NCBI RefSeq assembly: GCF_910594005.1
Contig: NC_057832.1
Location: 105,597,152 to 105,661,151 of the forward strand
Length of the DNA: 64,000 nucleotides
Origin: Cervus elaphus
Lineage: Eukaryota; Chordata; Mammalia; Artiodactyla; Cervidae
Reading direction: 5' to 3'
The position numbers were made by a program, and so were the translations under genes. Of this stretch, positions 1 to 10,826 are shown one piece after another. The notes under the pieces are model-generated. The model made no database searches. It saw only the letters and a list, made by a program, of their open reading frames with translations, and was not told the DNA's origin. Position 1 is the first letter of the stretch, and every line of letters begins with the position of its first letter.

Positions 1-228
1 CATGCAAGGGCGGAATAGGAATTGGGCATTTCATGCAGTTGCTGATTTGGTTTCCCTTTGGTTTGGTCAGGGCTGCGTTATAATTTCTGGAGTTCTCAGA
101 AAGTTTCGCCTTTCTTGGGCCTCCTCTTGCATTAAAAAAAAAAAAACAAACAACACTTTGTGCTTGCGTTGGTAGACAGGTGAATGCAAGTCAGATTGGA
201 TTATGTTCACTTTTTTCCTCCTGATTTT

Positions 229-490
229 TGTTGCTGTTGTTCAGTCGCTCAGTTGTGTCTGACTCTTTGTGACCCCATGGACCGCAGCACTCCAGGCTTC
301 CCTGTCCTTCACCATCTCCTGGAGCTTGCTCAAACTCATGTCCATTGAGTCGGTGATGCCATCCAACCATCTTGTCCTCTGTCGTCCCCTTCTCCTCCCA
401 CCTTCAATCTTTCCCAGCATCAGGGTCTTCTCTAATGAGTTGGCTCTTCACATCAGATGGCCAAAGTATTGGAGTTTCAGCATCAGTCTC
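229..490 (-). mobile_element. BovB LINE 3' fragment
   Basis: This is the antisense of the BovB 3' end. It starts with the terminal CTGAAC/CGACTGAG-type tail (read on minus) and runs through the part encoding the C-terminal end of the BovB protein (translated minus strand gives RRGRQRMRWLDG-like residues). It is 5'-truncated at about 490, which is normal for target-primed insertion. No clear TSD was seen. Confidence 0.85.
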
Positions 491-1582
491 TCTGGTTTTA
501 AACGGAGTTAAAATGTTTTCAGGGCCCCTAACCTATCGCAGGCCCTGGGCACCATGCCCATTGTGGCCCCCAGATGCAGCCTGCCTGTGCTGACCCTCCC
601 AGCAGCTGAGCATGGCTTGGGCAGCATGGGGCAGCAGGCTGAGACCTCGAGCACAAGGTATCATTTTCTATGCAGAGGTCTTTCTTCCTAAACTAGCTCA
701 CAGCTGCCTCCAGTGCAGGGGTTTTCCTTTTTAAATTCCCACCTAGCACCCAGTGCCCAGCTGGGCACCAGGGCCAGTCTGTTTATTTTAACACCTTGCA
801 ACGTAAGTACATTTTGTGGCTGTTAATTGTTAGGGGACTCCATCCCAAGCCTTGGAAACCTGTTGCTCTGTGGCTTCCGTGGTCATTAGCAGACTCAGAT
901 GGCCTCTCAAGGTCTTTCTGTGGCACAACCTTGGGAAACTGGCCACAACAGGCTCTCACCACTGATAGAATCCTGTGTCCCTGAGTCCAGAAGAGTGAGG
1001 TGATGTGGGGATGCCTGGCTCTGCGTTCTCAAAACTGTGATTCATGGTCACGTGGAAGCTGCCTGTTGGGGCTGAGCTTTGCCCCGTGTGAGCACCATTC
1101 ATCTACGTGATGGGTTTCCTGCCCTCTCCCTTGGCTGTACCACTCCCAGAGGGAGCCTGGCAAGGATGCTGTGTGAGATGGCTGCAGGGTCGTCCTTCGT
1201 GCTGCTGTTCCCTAGGTCTGTTCAGTTGGGGAAACCAGCACAGAGCATCGGTCACAACCACCAGTGCTTGTCGGCTCCCAGGGTCACCGTCAGCCCGAAT
1301 AGTAACACGTGGGGGACGGCAGCAGGGGCGTGACCCTCTGAGGGGCGTGTCATTTGAGAGTGCCTCCGGGGCTCCCTGACTGGGAAGCTGGCTGGATCGA
1401 CAGCCAGGAGGGGGTCCTCTCAGTTCCACTCCTGAGTTGGTTTAGCAGGGAGTGTGTTCACGTAATCTGTCCAGCAGGCCGAGGAGCTGGCCAGGCAGTG
1501 ACGGCGGGCCTGGGGACAGACCACAGAGGCTGAACGGTCACAGTCCTGGAGCAGACAGCGCTTTTATTGTAACTCTTGAATG
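491..1582. other. Single-copy DNA, no feature recognised
   Basis: About 1.1 kb without a recognisable repeat. GC is higher than in the surroundings between about 1000 and 1560. Overlapping short frames occur on both strands (for example 1103-1429 minus) but none resembles a known family or shows matched splice sites. Confidence 0.5.
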
Positions 1583-1827
1583 CTTGTTTTAATATGTGCG
1601 TGCTAAGTCGCTTCAGTCACGTCCGCCTCTTGGTGACCCCATAGACTGTAGCCCACCAGCCTCCTCTGTCCATGGGATTCTCTAGGCAAGAATACTGGAG
1701 TGGGTTGCTCTGCCTTCCTCCAGGGGATCTTTCTGACCCAGGGATTGAACTTGTGTCTCATGTCTCCTGCATTGGCAGGCAGGTTCTTTACCACTAGCAC
1801 CACCTGGGAAGCCCTTGTTTTAATATG
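1583..1827 (-). mobile_element. Bov-tA SINE (left, intact, with TSD)
   Basis: A minus-strand Bov-tA SINE occupies 1597-1813: a tRNA-derived head at the right (GGGCTTCCCAGGTGG on minus) and the BovB-like tail at the left. A perfect 14-bp TSD, CTTGTTTTAATATG, flanks it at 1583-1596 and 1814-1827, so this copy is an undisturbed insertion. It is the left substrate of the tandem duplication that follows. Confidence 0.92.
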
Positions 1828-2229
1828 AAACTCACTAATTCACGTCTTATTTACAATAAATTGCTTGTTCATCAGTTATTCTTGACCTATTATGTTACAT
1901 ATGACTCTCTTTTATACAGTTTGAGAGCTGCCAAAATGCTTAGTCAGTGTTACTGAATGTACCCAGTGATGGCACAATGTAAATATTGAGCTAAATTCTT
2001 AGTTTGGAGATGCAAATTCTAATTACCCATCAACCCAGATACTCCAAAACTTGTTAGAATATTGGTTTGTGATGCAGCACTTAAGAAAGGAATATAAAAA
2101 TTAGGATTAGGGCCTGAGAAGAAAGTTGGGGATATTAAAAACCCCACTGATCATTTCAAAGAGGGATCTCCAGTTGCATTGGAAGCAAAGATGATTTGAG
2201 TACTGGTAATGGAAGAAAGAGAATATGCA

Positions 2230-2434
2230 TTGTTAGTTGCTCAGTAGTGTCCAACTCTTTGAAACCCCATGAACTGTAGCCTGCCGGGCTCCTCTGTCCA
2301 TGGAGTTCTCCAGGCAAGAATACTGGAGTGGGTAGCCAGTCCCTTCTCCAGGAGATCTTCCTGACCCAGGGATCGACTCCAGGTCTCCTGCATTGCGGGC
2401 AGATTCTTTACTGTCTGAGCCACCGGGGAAGCCC
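2230..2434 (-). mobile_element. Bov-tA SINE inside duplication unit 1
   Basis: Minus-strand Bov-tA with tRNA-like head at 2434 and tail at 2230. It is carried passively in the duplicated unit; its copy in unit 2 is identical. Confidence 0.9.
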
Positions 2435-2639
2435 CTGAAGGAGACTAGAAACCTATTTTAAAAGAAGGTTCAAAGCCTTATGAGGCCAAGACCAAAGAAA
2501 CAGTGACTCAAGAACAAGGGTACTGGAAACACCAAGAAAGTTTCTCCATTCACCTGTTGCTGTTACAAATACTGTCTGAATCCTGGTAAAGAGAGGCGGG
2601 AGGCAAGGGTAGTTACAACACAAAAGACGCACATCTGTG

Positions 2640-3610
2640 GTTCTTGGGGTGGAGGAGAACACGGTTGGGATGGTTGGTATGTGAAAGGGACTGATCATGA
2701 AGGGCCTTGAAGGCATGGGGTGGGGGAGGAATTTGGGTCTTGAGTTTAGGACAATGGGAAGCCACTGAGAGCTTCAAGCTGAAGAGTGAGTCACTTGTGT
2801 TATTTGGGAGCCAGGGTTTCATGGAGGCCATTAGAGGGTATAGTGATCCAATGCTACAATAATCCAGAAGAATACTTCCACCATAGAAACTAGAAGCTTC
2901 AGCAGCAGGAGTCTCAGGTGCAACTCCTGAGAGCGGTTGTTGAGGGTGTGGCTTGGGGTTGTTGGAAGTGATGAGTTCCGGTTGGAAATATTCAACTGGA
3001 GGGACCTGTGGGACTTCCCAGTGGCTGCTTGCATCTGGGGTAGAGGTACAGATTTTGGAGTCATGAGAAAATAGATGGTCATTGATGAAGCATAGGAGTG
3101 GCGGAGGTCACCTCACTAGATGGCATGGGCTGGGAGAAGAGGGACTAGGGTGGGACTCCCCGAAGAGCAGTGTGCTGGGGATGGGCCGAGGAGGAGGAGC
3201 TCGGAGGGAGACTGGCAGGCAGAGTCCCTGAGACCAGGGTCTCAACACAGGGTCGCAGAAGCTGAGGGAAGTGATGATGTGAAGAAAGAGCAAGTGATCA
3301 TGAATGTCAGAGTTGGAGAGAGTTCATATAAGAACTTTATCTATTAGATTTGGAGCAAACAGATCTTTGGTCTCCACTTAGGGGGGTTCATTTTTTTCAA
3401 TTAGCAAATATTTCCTGGCTCACTCATGCCAGACACTGCTCTTGGTTTGAAATTTACATTTTGGTAGAAGAGACAAGCAACCAAGAAGTAAGCCAGTAAC
3501 AGGGGAAGGCTATTTCACTCAATGATAAGAGCTATTATAGAAAGGATAAATAACAAAGCCTTATAGCAAACTAAAAGGAACTATAACCAATACCCCATGA
3601 TAAACCATAA
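2640..3610 (-). mobile_element. L2 LINE remnant (unit 1)
   Basis: Antisense L2-like sequence. 2690-2880 matches the pattern read as 'ggccttgaaggc ... aatgggaagccactgag', and 3390-3470 resembles the antisense L2 3' end ('caaatatttcctgg ... ccagacactg'). The intervening block resembles antisense of the L2 reverse-transcriptase region. It is strongly diverged and frames are destroyed. Assignment is by recalled L2 features. Confidence 0.6.
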
Positions 3611-3631
3611 AGACTATAAGAAGAGTGTATG

Positions 3632-3852
3632 TGCATGTGTGCTAAGTTGCTTCCGTTGTGTCTAACTCTTTGTGACCCTATGGACTGTAGCCCACCAGCC
3701 TCCTCTGTCCATGGGATTCTCTAGGCAAGAATACTGGAGTGGGTTGCTCTGCCTTCCTCCAGGGGATCTTTCTGACCCAGGGATTGAACTTGTGTCTCAT
3801 GTCTCCTGCATTGGCAGGCAGGTTCTTTACCACTAGCACCACCTGGGAAGCC
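3632..3852 (-). mobile_element. Hybrid Bov-tA SINE at the duplication junction
   Basis: The left part (to 3682) is identical to the right-hand SINE at 5671-5721, and the part from 3699 on is identical to the left-hand SINE at 1660-1813. Between them lie 16 bp common to all three (3683-3698). Its flanks do not form a TSD: the left flank is that of the right SINE and the right flank is that of the left SINE. This is what unequal crossing-over between two SINEs leaves behind. Confidence 0.93.
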
Positions 3853-4268
3853 CTTGTTTTAATATGAAACTCACTAATTCACGTCTTATTTACAATAAAT
3901 TGCTTGTTCATCAGTTATTCTTGACCTATTATGTTACATATGACTCTCTTTTATACAGTTTGAGAGCTGCCAAAATGCTTAGTCAGTGTTACTGAATGTA
4001 CCCAGTGATGGCACAATGTAAATATTGAGCTAAATTCTTAGTTTGGAGATGCAAATTCTAATTACCCATCAACCCAGATACTCCAAAACTTGTTAGAATA
4101 TTGGTTTGTGATGCAGCACTTAAGAAAGGAATATAAAAATTAGGATTAGGGCCTGAGAAGAAAGTTGGGGATATTAAAAACCCCACTGATCATTTCAAAG
4201 AGGGATCTCCAGTTGCATTGGAAGCAAAGATGATTTGAGTACTGGTAATGGAAGAAAGAGAATATGCA

Positions 4269-4473
4269 TTGTTAGTTGCTCAGTAGTGTCCAACTCTTTG
4301 AAACCCCATGAACTGTAGCCTGCCGGGCTCCTCTGTCCATGGAGTTCTCCAGGCAAGAATACTGGAGTGGGTAGCCAGTCCCTTCTCCAGGAGATCTTCC
4401 TGACCCAGGGATCGACTCCAGGTCTCCTGCATTGCGGGCAGATTCTTTACTGTCTGAGCCACCGGGGAAGCCC
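4269..4473 (-). mobile_element. Bov-tA SINE inside duplication unit 2
   Basis: Identical copy of the SINE at 2230-2434, displaced by 2039 bp. Confidence 0.9.
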
Positions 4474-4678
4474 CTGAAGGAGACTAGAAACCTATTTTAA
4501 AAGAAGGTTCAAAGCCTTATGAGGCCAAGACCAAAGAAACAGTGACTCAAGAACAAGGGTACTGGAAACACCAAGAAAGTTTCTCCATTCACCTGTTGCT
4601 GTTACAAATACTGTCTGAATCCTGGTAAAGAGAGGCGGGAGGCAAGGGTAGTTACAACACAAAAGACGCACATCTGTG

Positions 4679-5649
4679 GTTCTTGGGGTGGAGGAGAACA
4701 CGGTTGGGATGGTTGGTATGTGAAAGGGACTGATCATGAAGGGCCTTGAAGGCATGGGGTGGGGGAGGAATTTGGGTCTTGAGTTTAGGACAATGGGAAG
4801 CCACTGAGAGCTTCAAGCTGAAGAGTGAGTCACTTGTGTTATTTGGGAGCCAGGGTTTCATGGAGGCCATTAGAGGGTATAGTGATCCAATGCTACAATA
4901 ATCCAGAAGAATACTTCCACCATAGAAACTAGAAGCTTCAGCAGCAGGAGTCTCAGGTGCAACTCCTGAGAGCGGTTGTTGAGGGTGTGGCTTGGGGTTG
5001 TTGGAAGTGATGAGTTCCGGTTGGAAATATTCAACTGGAGGGACCTGTGGGACTTCCCAGTGGCTGCTTGCATCTGGGGTAGAGGTACAGATTTTGGAGT
5101 CATGAGAAAATAGATGGTCATTGATGAAGCATAGGAGTGGCGGAGGTCACCTCACTAGATGGCATGGGCTGGGAGAAGAGGGACTAGGGTGGGACTCCCC
5201 GAAGAGCAGTGTGCTGGGGATGGGCCGAGGAGGAGGAGCTCGGAGGGAGACTGGCAGGCGGAGTCCCTGAGACCAGGGTCTCAACACAGGGTCGCAGAAG
5301 CTGAGGGAAGTGATGATGTGAAGAAAGAGCAAGTGATCATGAATGTCAGAGTTGGAGAGAGTTCATATAAGAACTTTATCTATTAGATTTGGAGCAAACA
5401 GATCTTTGGTCTCCACTTAGGGGGGTTCATTTTTTTCAATTAGCAAATATTTCCTGGCTCACTCATGCCAGACACTGCTCTTGGTTTGAAATTTACATTT
5501 TGGTAGAAGAGACAAGCAACCAAGAAGTAAGCCAGTAACAGGGGAAGGCTATTTCACTCAATGATAAGAGCTATTATAGAAAGGATAAATAACAAAGCCT
5601 TATAGCAAACTAAAAGGAACTATAACCAATACCCCATGATAAACCATAA
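4679..5649 (-). mobile_element. L2 LINE remnant (unit 2)
   Basis: Second copy of the L2-derived block at 2640-3610, identical except for position 5260. Confidence 0.6.
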
Positions 5650-5670
5650 AGACTATAAGAAGAGTGTATG

Positions 5671-5889
5671 TGCATGTGTGCTAAGTTGCTTCCGTTGTGT
5701 CTAACTCTTTGTGACCCTATGGACTGTAGCCCACCAGGCTCCTCTGTCCATGGGATTCTCCAGGTAAGTTTACTGGAGTGGGTTGCCATGCCCCCCTCCA
5801 GGGGATCTTCCTGACCCAGGGATGGATTCTGTGTCTCTTACATCTCCTGCATTGGCGGGTTGGTTCTTTAACACTAGCACCACCTGGGA
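5671..5889 (-). mobile_element. Bov-tA SINE (right substrate of the duplication)
   Basis: Minus-strand Bov-tA, distinguishable from the left SINE at several sites downstream of 5738 (G at 5738, CAGGTAAG in place of TAGGCAAG). The head ends at a (TA)n/(TG)n tract. It supplied the left part of the hybrid SINE. Confidence 0.88.
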
Positions 5890-5894
5890 AATAA

Positions 5895-5930
<36 letters not shown>

Positions 5931-5992
5931 ATATATTAATATATATATATTCATATATTATATATATATATTCATTCATATATATATATATG
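5889..5992. repeat. AT/GT microsatellite, imperfect palindrome
   Basis: About 100 bp made of (TA)n, a (TG)9-like run and further (TA)n blocks separated by ATTC. Self-complementary AT blocks could extrude a cruciform. The tract sits between the right Bov-tA head and an L1 3' tail. Copy number is expected to vary between individuals. Confidence 0.9.
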
Positions 5993-6042
5993 AAATGGAG
6001 TCAATTTGTTGTACAGCAGAAATTAACATTGTATATCAACTA
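5993..6042 (+). mobile_element. L1 3' tail, left part (split by BovB)
   Basis: Resembles the end of artiodactyl L1 ('gtacagcagaaattaac ... tatcaacta'). It continues at 9702 after the BovB insertion. Confidence 0.65.
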
Positions 6043-8659
6043 CTTGTTGTTCAGTTGCTAGTTGTGTCCGATTCTTTGCAACCCTATGGACTGCAGCACA
6101 CCTGGCTTCCCTGTCCTTCACCATCTCCTGGAGTTTGCTCAAATTCATGCCCATTGAGTTGGTGATGCTATCTAACCATCTCATCGTCTCCCACCCTCTC
6201 CTCTTTCACTTTCAATCTTTCCTAGAATCAGGATCTTTTCCAATGAGTTGGCTCTTTGCATTAGGTGGCCAAAGCATTGGAGCTTCAGCATCAGTTCTTC
6301 CCATGAATACTCAGGATTGATTTCCGTTAAAATTGACTAATTGATCTCCTTGTAGTCCAGGGAACTCATGACAATCTTCTCCAGCACCACAATGAAAAAG
6401 CATCAATTCTTCAGTGCTCAGTCTTTTTTATGGTCCAATTCTCATATCCATGCATGACTACTGGAAAAAATCATAGCTTTGACTATATGGACCTTTGTCG
6501 GCAGAGTGATAGCTCTGCTTTTTATATGCTGTCTAGGTTTGTCATAGCTTTTCTTCCAAGGAGCAAGCGTCTTTTAATTTCATGACTATAGTCACCATCC
6601 ACAATGATTTTGGAGCCCAGGGAATTAAAATCTGTCCCTGCTTCTACTTTTTTCCCTTCTATTTGCCATAAAGTGATCAGATCAGATGCCATGATCTTAG
6701 TTTTTTTAATGTTAAGTTTTATGCCAGATTTTTCACTCTCTTCTTTCACTCTCATCAAGAGGCTGTTTAGTTCTTCACTTTCTGCCATTAGAGTGGTATC
6801 ATCTGCATATCTGAGGTTGTTGATGTTCTCCTGGCAATCTTGATTCCAACTTGTGATTCATCCAGCCTGGCATTTTCCATGGTGTACTCTGCATATAATT
6901 GAAATAAATGGTGACAACATACAGCCTTGTCATACTCCTTTCCTGATTTTGAACCAGCTGTTTGTTCCATGTCCAGTTCAAACTGTTGCTTCTTGTCCTG
7001 CATACAGGCTTCTCAGAAGGCAGGTGAGGTGGTCTGGTATTCCCATCTCTTTAAGAATTTTCCATAATTTGTTGTGATTCACACAGGAAAAGGCTTTAGC
7101 ATAGTGAAGCAGAAGTAGATGTTTTTCTGGAATTGCCTTGCTTTTTCTATAATCCAGTGGATGTTGGCAATTTGATCTCTGATTCCTCTGCCTTTTTGAA
7201 ATCCAGGTTGTACACTTGGAAGTTCTCAGTTCACGTACTGTTGAAGCCTAGCTTGAAGGATTTTGAGCATTACCTTGTTAGCATGTGAAATGAGTGCAAT
7301 TGTGCAGTAGTTTGAACATTCTTTGGCATTGCCTTTCTTTGGGATTGGAATGAAAACTGACTTTTCCAGTCCTGTGGCCACTGCTGAGTTTTCCGAATTT
7401 GCTGATGTACTGAGTGCAGCACTTTAACAGAACCATCTTCTAGGATTTGAAATGGCTCAGCTGAAATTCCATCAACTCCACTAGCTTTACTTGTAGTAAT
7501 GCTTCCTAAGGCCCACTTAACTTCACACTCCAGGATGACTGGCTCTAGGTGAGTGATTACATCATTGTGGTTATCCCAGTCGTTAAGACCTTTTTTTGTC
7601 TAGCTCTTCTGTGTATTCTTGCCACCTCTTCTTAATCTCTTCTGCCTCTATTAGGTCCTTGCCATTTCTGGCCTTTATCATGCCCATCCTTGCATGAAAT
7701 GTTCCCTTGATATTTCCAACTTTCTTGAAGAGATCTCTAGTCTTTCATATTCTATTGTTTTCCTCTACTTCTTTGTTCATTGAAGAAAACCTTATCTCTC
7801 CTTGCTGTTCTCTGGAACTCTTTATTCAGTTTGTATATCTTTCCCTTTCTCTTTTGTTTTTCACATCTCTTCTTTCCTTGGCTATTTGTAAAGCCTCCTC
7901 AGGCAATCACTTTACCTCCTTGCATTTCTTTTTCTTTTGTATTGTTTTGGTCATTGCCTCCTATATGATGTTATGAACCTCTGTCCATAGCTCTTCAGGC
8001 ACTCTGTCTACCAGATCTAATCCCTTGAATCTATTTGTCACCTCCACTGTATAATCACAAGGGATTTGGTTTAGGTCATACCTGAATGGCCTAGTGATTT
8101 CCCCTACTTTCTTCAATTTAAGTCTGAATTTTGCAATAAGGAGCTGATAATCTGAGTGACAGTCAGCTCCAGGTCTTGGTTTTGCTGATTGTATAGAGCT
8201 TTTCCATCTTAGGCTGCAAATAATATAATCTATCTGATTTTGGTATTGACCATCTGGTGATGTCTAGGGTAGAGTTGTCTCTTGTGTTGTTGGAAAAGGA
8301 TGTTTGCTATGATCAGTGTGCTTTCTTGACAAAACTCTGTTAGCCTTTGCCCTGCTTCATTTTGTACTCCAAGGCCAAACTTGCTTATTACTCCAGGTAT
8401 CTCTTAACTTCCTACTTTTGTATTCTAATCCCCTAGGATGAAGAGGACATCTTTTCTGGTGGTAGTTCTAGAAGGTCTTGTAGGTCTTCATAGAACCATT
8501 CAACTTCATCTTCTTCAGCATTAGTGGTTGGGGCATACACTTGGATTATTGTGATGTTGAATGGTTTGCCTTTGAAATGAACTGAGATGATTCTGTTGTT
8601 TTTGAGATTACACCCAAGTATTGCATTTTGGACTCTCTTTTTGGGTATGAGGTCTACTC

Positions 8660-8878
8660 CATTCTTCTAGGGGCTTCCCTTGTGGCTGGCTCAGCTGGTA
8701 AAGAATCTGCCTGCAATGCAGGAGACCTGGGTTCAATCCCTGGGTTGGGAAGATCCCCTGCAGAAGGGAAAGGCTACTCACTCCATTATTCTGGCCTAGA
8801 GAATTCCATGGACTGTTTAGTCCATGGGGTCACAAAGAGTTGGACACGACTGAGAGACTTTCACATCATTCTTCTAAG
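8660..8878 (+). mobile_element. Bov-tA SINE inserted in BovB
   Basis: Plus-strand Bov-tA at 8672-8866, starting GGCTTCCCTTGTGGCTGG and ending in the GACTGAGAGACTTTCAC tail. An imperfect 12-bp TSD, CATTCTTCTAGG / CATTCTTCTAAG, lies at 8660-8671 and 8867-8878. The BovB endonuclease sequence continues without loss on both sides. Confidence 0.92.
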
Positions 8879-9004
8879 GGATTCTTGTCTGTAGTAGTAG
8901 ATATAATGGTCATCTGAACTAAATTTGCCTATTCTTGTCCATTTTAATTCACTGATTCCTAAAATGTCAATGTTCACTCTTGGCATCTCTGCTTGACCAT
9001 GTCT

Positions 9005-9264
9005 CAGTCAGTCAGTTCAGTCGCTCACCCATGTCCGACTCTTTGCGACCGCATGAACCGCAGCACGCCAGTCCTCCATGTCCATCACCAACTCCCAGAG
9101 CCCACCCAAACTCATGTCTATCAAGTCAGCGATGCCATCCAACCATCTCATCCTCTGTCGTCCCCTTCTCCTCCTGCCTTCAATCTTTCCCAACATTAGG
9201 GTCTTTTCAAATGAGTCAGCTCTTGGCATCAGGTGGCCAAAATATTGGAGTTTCAACTTCAACA
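9005..9264 (-). mobile_element. BovB 3' fragment inserted in the BovB
   Basis: A 260-bp antisense BovB 3' end interrupts the endonuclease region of the larger BovB; the host sequence resumes at 9265. The only candidate TSD is GTCT (9001-9004 and 9265-9268). This is a BovB inside a BovB in the same orientation, so the outer copy is the older one. Confidence 0.85.
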
Positions 9265-9701
9265 GTCTACTTTACCTTGATTCATGGACCTAACATTCCA
9301 GGTTCCTATGAAGTATTATTTTTTACAGCATCGAACTTTACTATCACCACCATTCACATCCACAAATGAATGTCATTTCTGCTTTGGCCAGCCACTTCAT
9401 TCTTTCTGGAGCTATTAGTAATTTCCCTCCACTCTTCCCCACTAGCATATTGGACACCTACCAAGCTGGGGATCTCATCTTCCGGTATTATATCTTTTTG
9501 CCTTTTCATACTGTTCATGGGGTTCTCATGACAAGAATACTGGGATGGTTTGCCATTCCCTCCTCTTGTGGGCCATGTTTGTCAGAACTCTCCGCTATGA
9601 CCCATCCATCTTGGGTGGCCCTGCACAGCAAGGCTCACAGCTTCACAGAGTTATACAAGCCCCTTCATCATGAGAAGGCTGTGATCGATGAAGGGGTATT
9701 T

Positions 9702-9733
9702 AACTATACTTCAATTAAAAAAAAAACACAAAC
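9702..9733 (+). mobile_element. L1 3' tail, right part with poly(A)
   Basis: Continuation of 5993-6042: AACTATACTTCAATTAAAA followed by an A-rich tail. Rejoining both pieces across the BovB gives an ordinary L1 end. Confidence 0.65.
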
Positions 9734-9739
9734 AAAGCA

Positions 9740-9913
9740 GGGTGATGTGGCATTTGGTGATGGGCAGGGGGCTTATTTAGACTGGGTGGACAGGGAAGGC
9801 CTGTTTGAGGAGGTAACATTTGATCTAAGACCTGATTAAGAAACATTTGCATTAAGATCCAAGAGGCAGAACAATCCAGGTAGGGGGAATAGCTTGTGCA
9901 ATGACTCTAAATT
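9740..9913 (-). mobile_element. L2 LINE remnant, part 1
   Basis: Antisense L2-like text ('ggaaggcctgtttgaggaggtaacatttgatctaagacctga' pattern). Interrupted by the MER20-like element and resumed at 10110. Confidence 0.6.
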
Positions 9914-10109
9914 GGTGGGTTAATTTTGTCCCTAGAGGACACTTGCTATGTCTGGAGACAAACACCACTGGAAGGGGAAGGCGTGTTGCTGACATCTAGG
10001 GGGTAGAGGCCAGGGATGCTGGTAAACATCCTACAATGCAGAGGACAGGCCCCACAACAGAGAATTATCCAGCCTCAAATGTCGTAGTGCCAAGGATGAG
10101 AAATCCAGC
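9914..10109. mobile_element. MER20-like hAT-Charlie DNA transposon remnant
   Basis: About 195 bp matching the recalled MER20 pattern: 'gaggacacttgctatgtctggagaca', then 'gtagaggccagggatgctg', 'aacatcctacaatgcagaggacag' and 'gaattatccagcc'. It is non-autonomous with no coding capacity, and lies inside an L2 remnant. Confidence 0.75.
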
Positions 10110-10640
10110 CTTAGATTAGGAACAAATTTGGTTCATTTGAGGAGAGTAGAAAAGAGTTCAACATTTGGGAAACAGGGGTCTTGAGTTAGAGATGTGGATA
10201 GGACCAAGTCATAGAGGCCTTGGAAGGAGGGCTAGGTAAGGGATGTTTATTTTACTTCTGAAAGTGCAATGGGAAACCATTAGAGGATTGTCCGCAGTGA
10301 AGTGATCTGATCTGATTTATACTTTGAAATGGTAGTCTGACTGCTGCAGTGACAGGATTGCAGCGGGCAAGAGTGGAAACAGGTGAGGCCATCCAGGTGA
10401 GGAGAATGGAAGATAAGTGGATGACTAGGTAGAGCTGATGGAATTTTTCTGATGGATTAGGTTTGACGGTTGAGGGAAAGTGAGGAATCAAAAATTACTT
10501 CTAAGACTTTGGATTGGACAATAGAATGGAAATGAGATGTCATGAGAAGACAGGGCAATGTTTAAAATAGGATACAAATAGTCTGAAGTGTGTGCTGAGG
10601 AGATTGTCAAGGTAGTGAATGAGGGTTTAGTGCTCATGGT
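10110..10640 (-). mobile_element. L2 LINE remnant, part 2
   Basis: Continues the antisense L2 with 'gcaatgggaaaccattagaggatt', 'gatctgatttat' and 'gagggaaagtgaggaatca'. The same phrases occur in the L2 copies at 2640-3610 and 48970-49710, so the three are diverged members of one family. Confidence 0.65.
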
Positions 10641-10826
10641 GTTTATCAAATAACCGTTTGAAATAGTTGCAAACAACCTAACTGTCCAGTTATAGAAGAT
10701 TAATTAAATAGATTATGGAAGCAATATAATATAGAATATATCTACTCATGTGAAAATATGGTCACAGTGCAGTAAGTGAAAGAAATTATTGTAAAATAGT
10801 ATGTAGAGTATGATAGTATTGGATTC

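Larger units (their letters stand above)
1644..3682. repeat. Tandem duplication, unit 1 (2039 bp)
   Basis: Every base from 1644 to 3682 matches the base 2039 positions downstream, except 3221 (A here, G at 5260). The unit holds most of the left Bov-tA, a second Bov-tA, L2-derived sequence and the 3' part of the hybrid SINE. Compared line by line by eye. Confidence 0.95.
3683..5721. repeat. Tandem duplication, unit 2 (2039 bp)
   Basis: Second copy of 1644-3682 in direct orientation, with no gap between copies. The only difference seen is G at 5260 versus A at 3221. Two structures fit: a genuine very recent duplication or copy-number variant, or a false duplication from assembling two haplotypes. 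Confidence 0.95.
6043..9701 (-). mobile_element. BovB (RTE-clade) LINE, near full length, decayed
   Basis: Reading from 9701 down to 6043 gives the 5' region, the apurinic endonuclease region (about 9270-8400), the reverse-transcriptase region (about 7600-6520) and the C-terminal/3' region (6500-6043). Removing the two later insertions leaves about 3.2 kb, the length recalled for complete BovB. Multiple stops and frameshifts break the frame; the YADD catalytic block region near 6790-6810 is altered (reads YADDT-like only across frameshifts). A candidate 5-bp TSD AACTA (6038-6042 and 9702-9706) rejoins the host L1 tail. Not expected to be active. Confidence 0.9.

Noticed and set aside
1000..1560. 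CpG island promoter
   Set aside because: GC is raised but CpG is sparse by eye, and no gene start is recognisable nearby.
2241..5386. Repeated identical small proteins suggesting a gene family
   Set aside because: The identical frames are simply the two copies of the 2039-bp duplication of SINE and L2 sequence.
1583..5889. CRISPR-like or satellite array because of repeated units
   Set aside because: Only two long units and dispersed SINEs; no short regularly spaced repeats, and the genome is mammalian.
9366..9839. 157-codon plus frame as a gene
   Set aside because: It is the antisense of the BovB 5' region running out into flanking L1 and L2 sequence.
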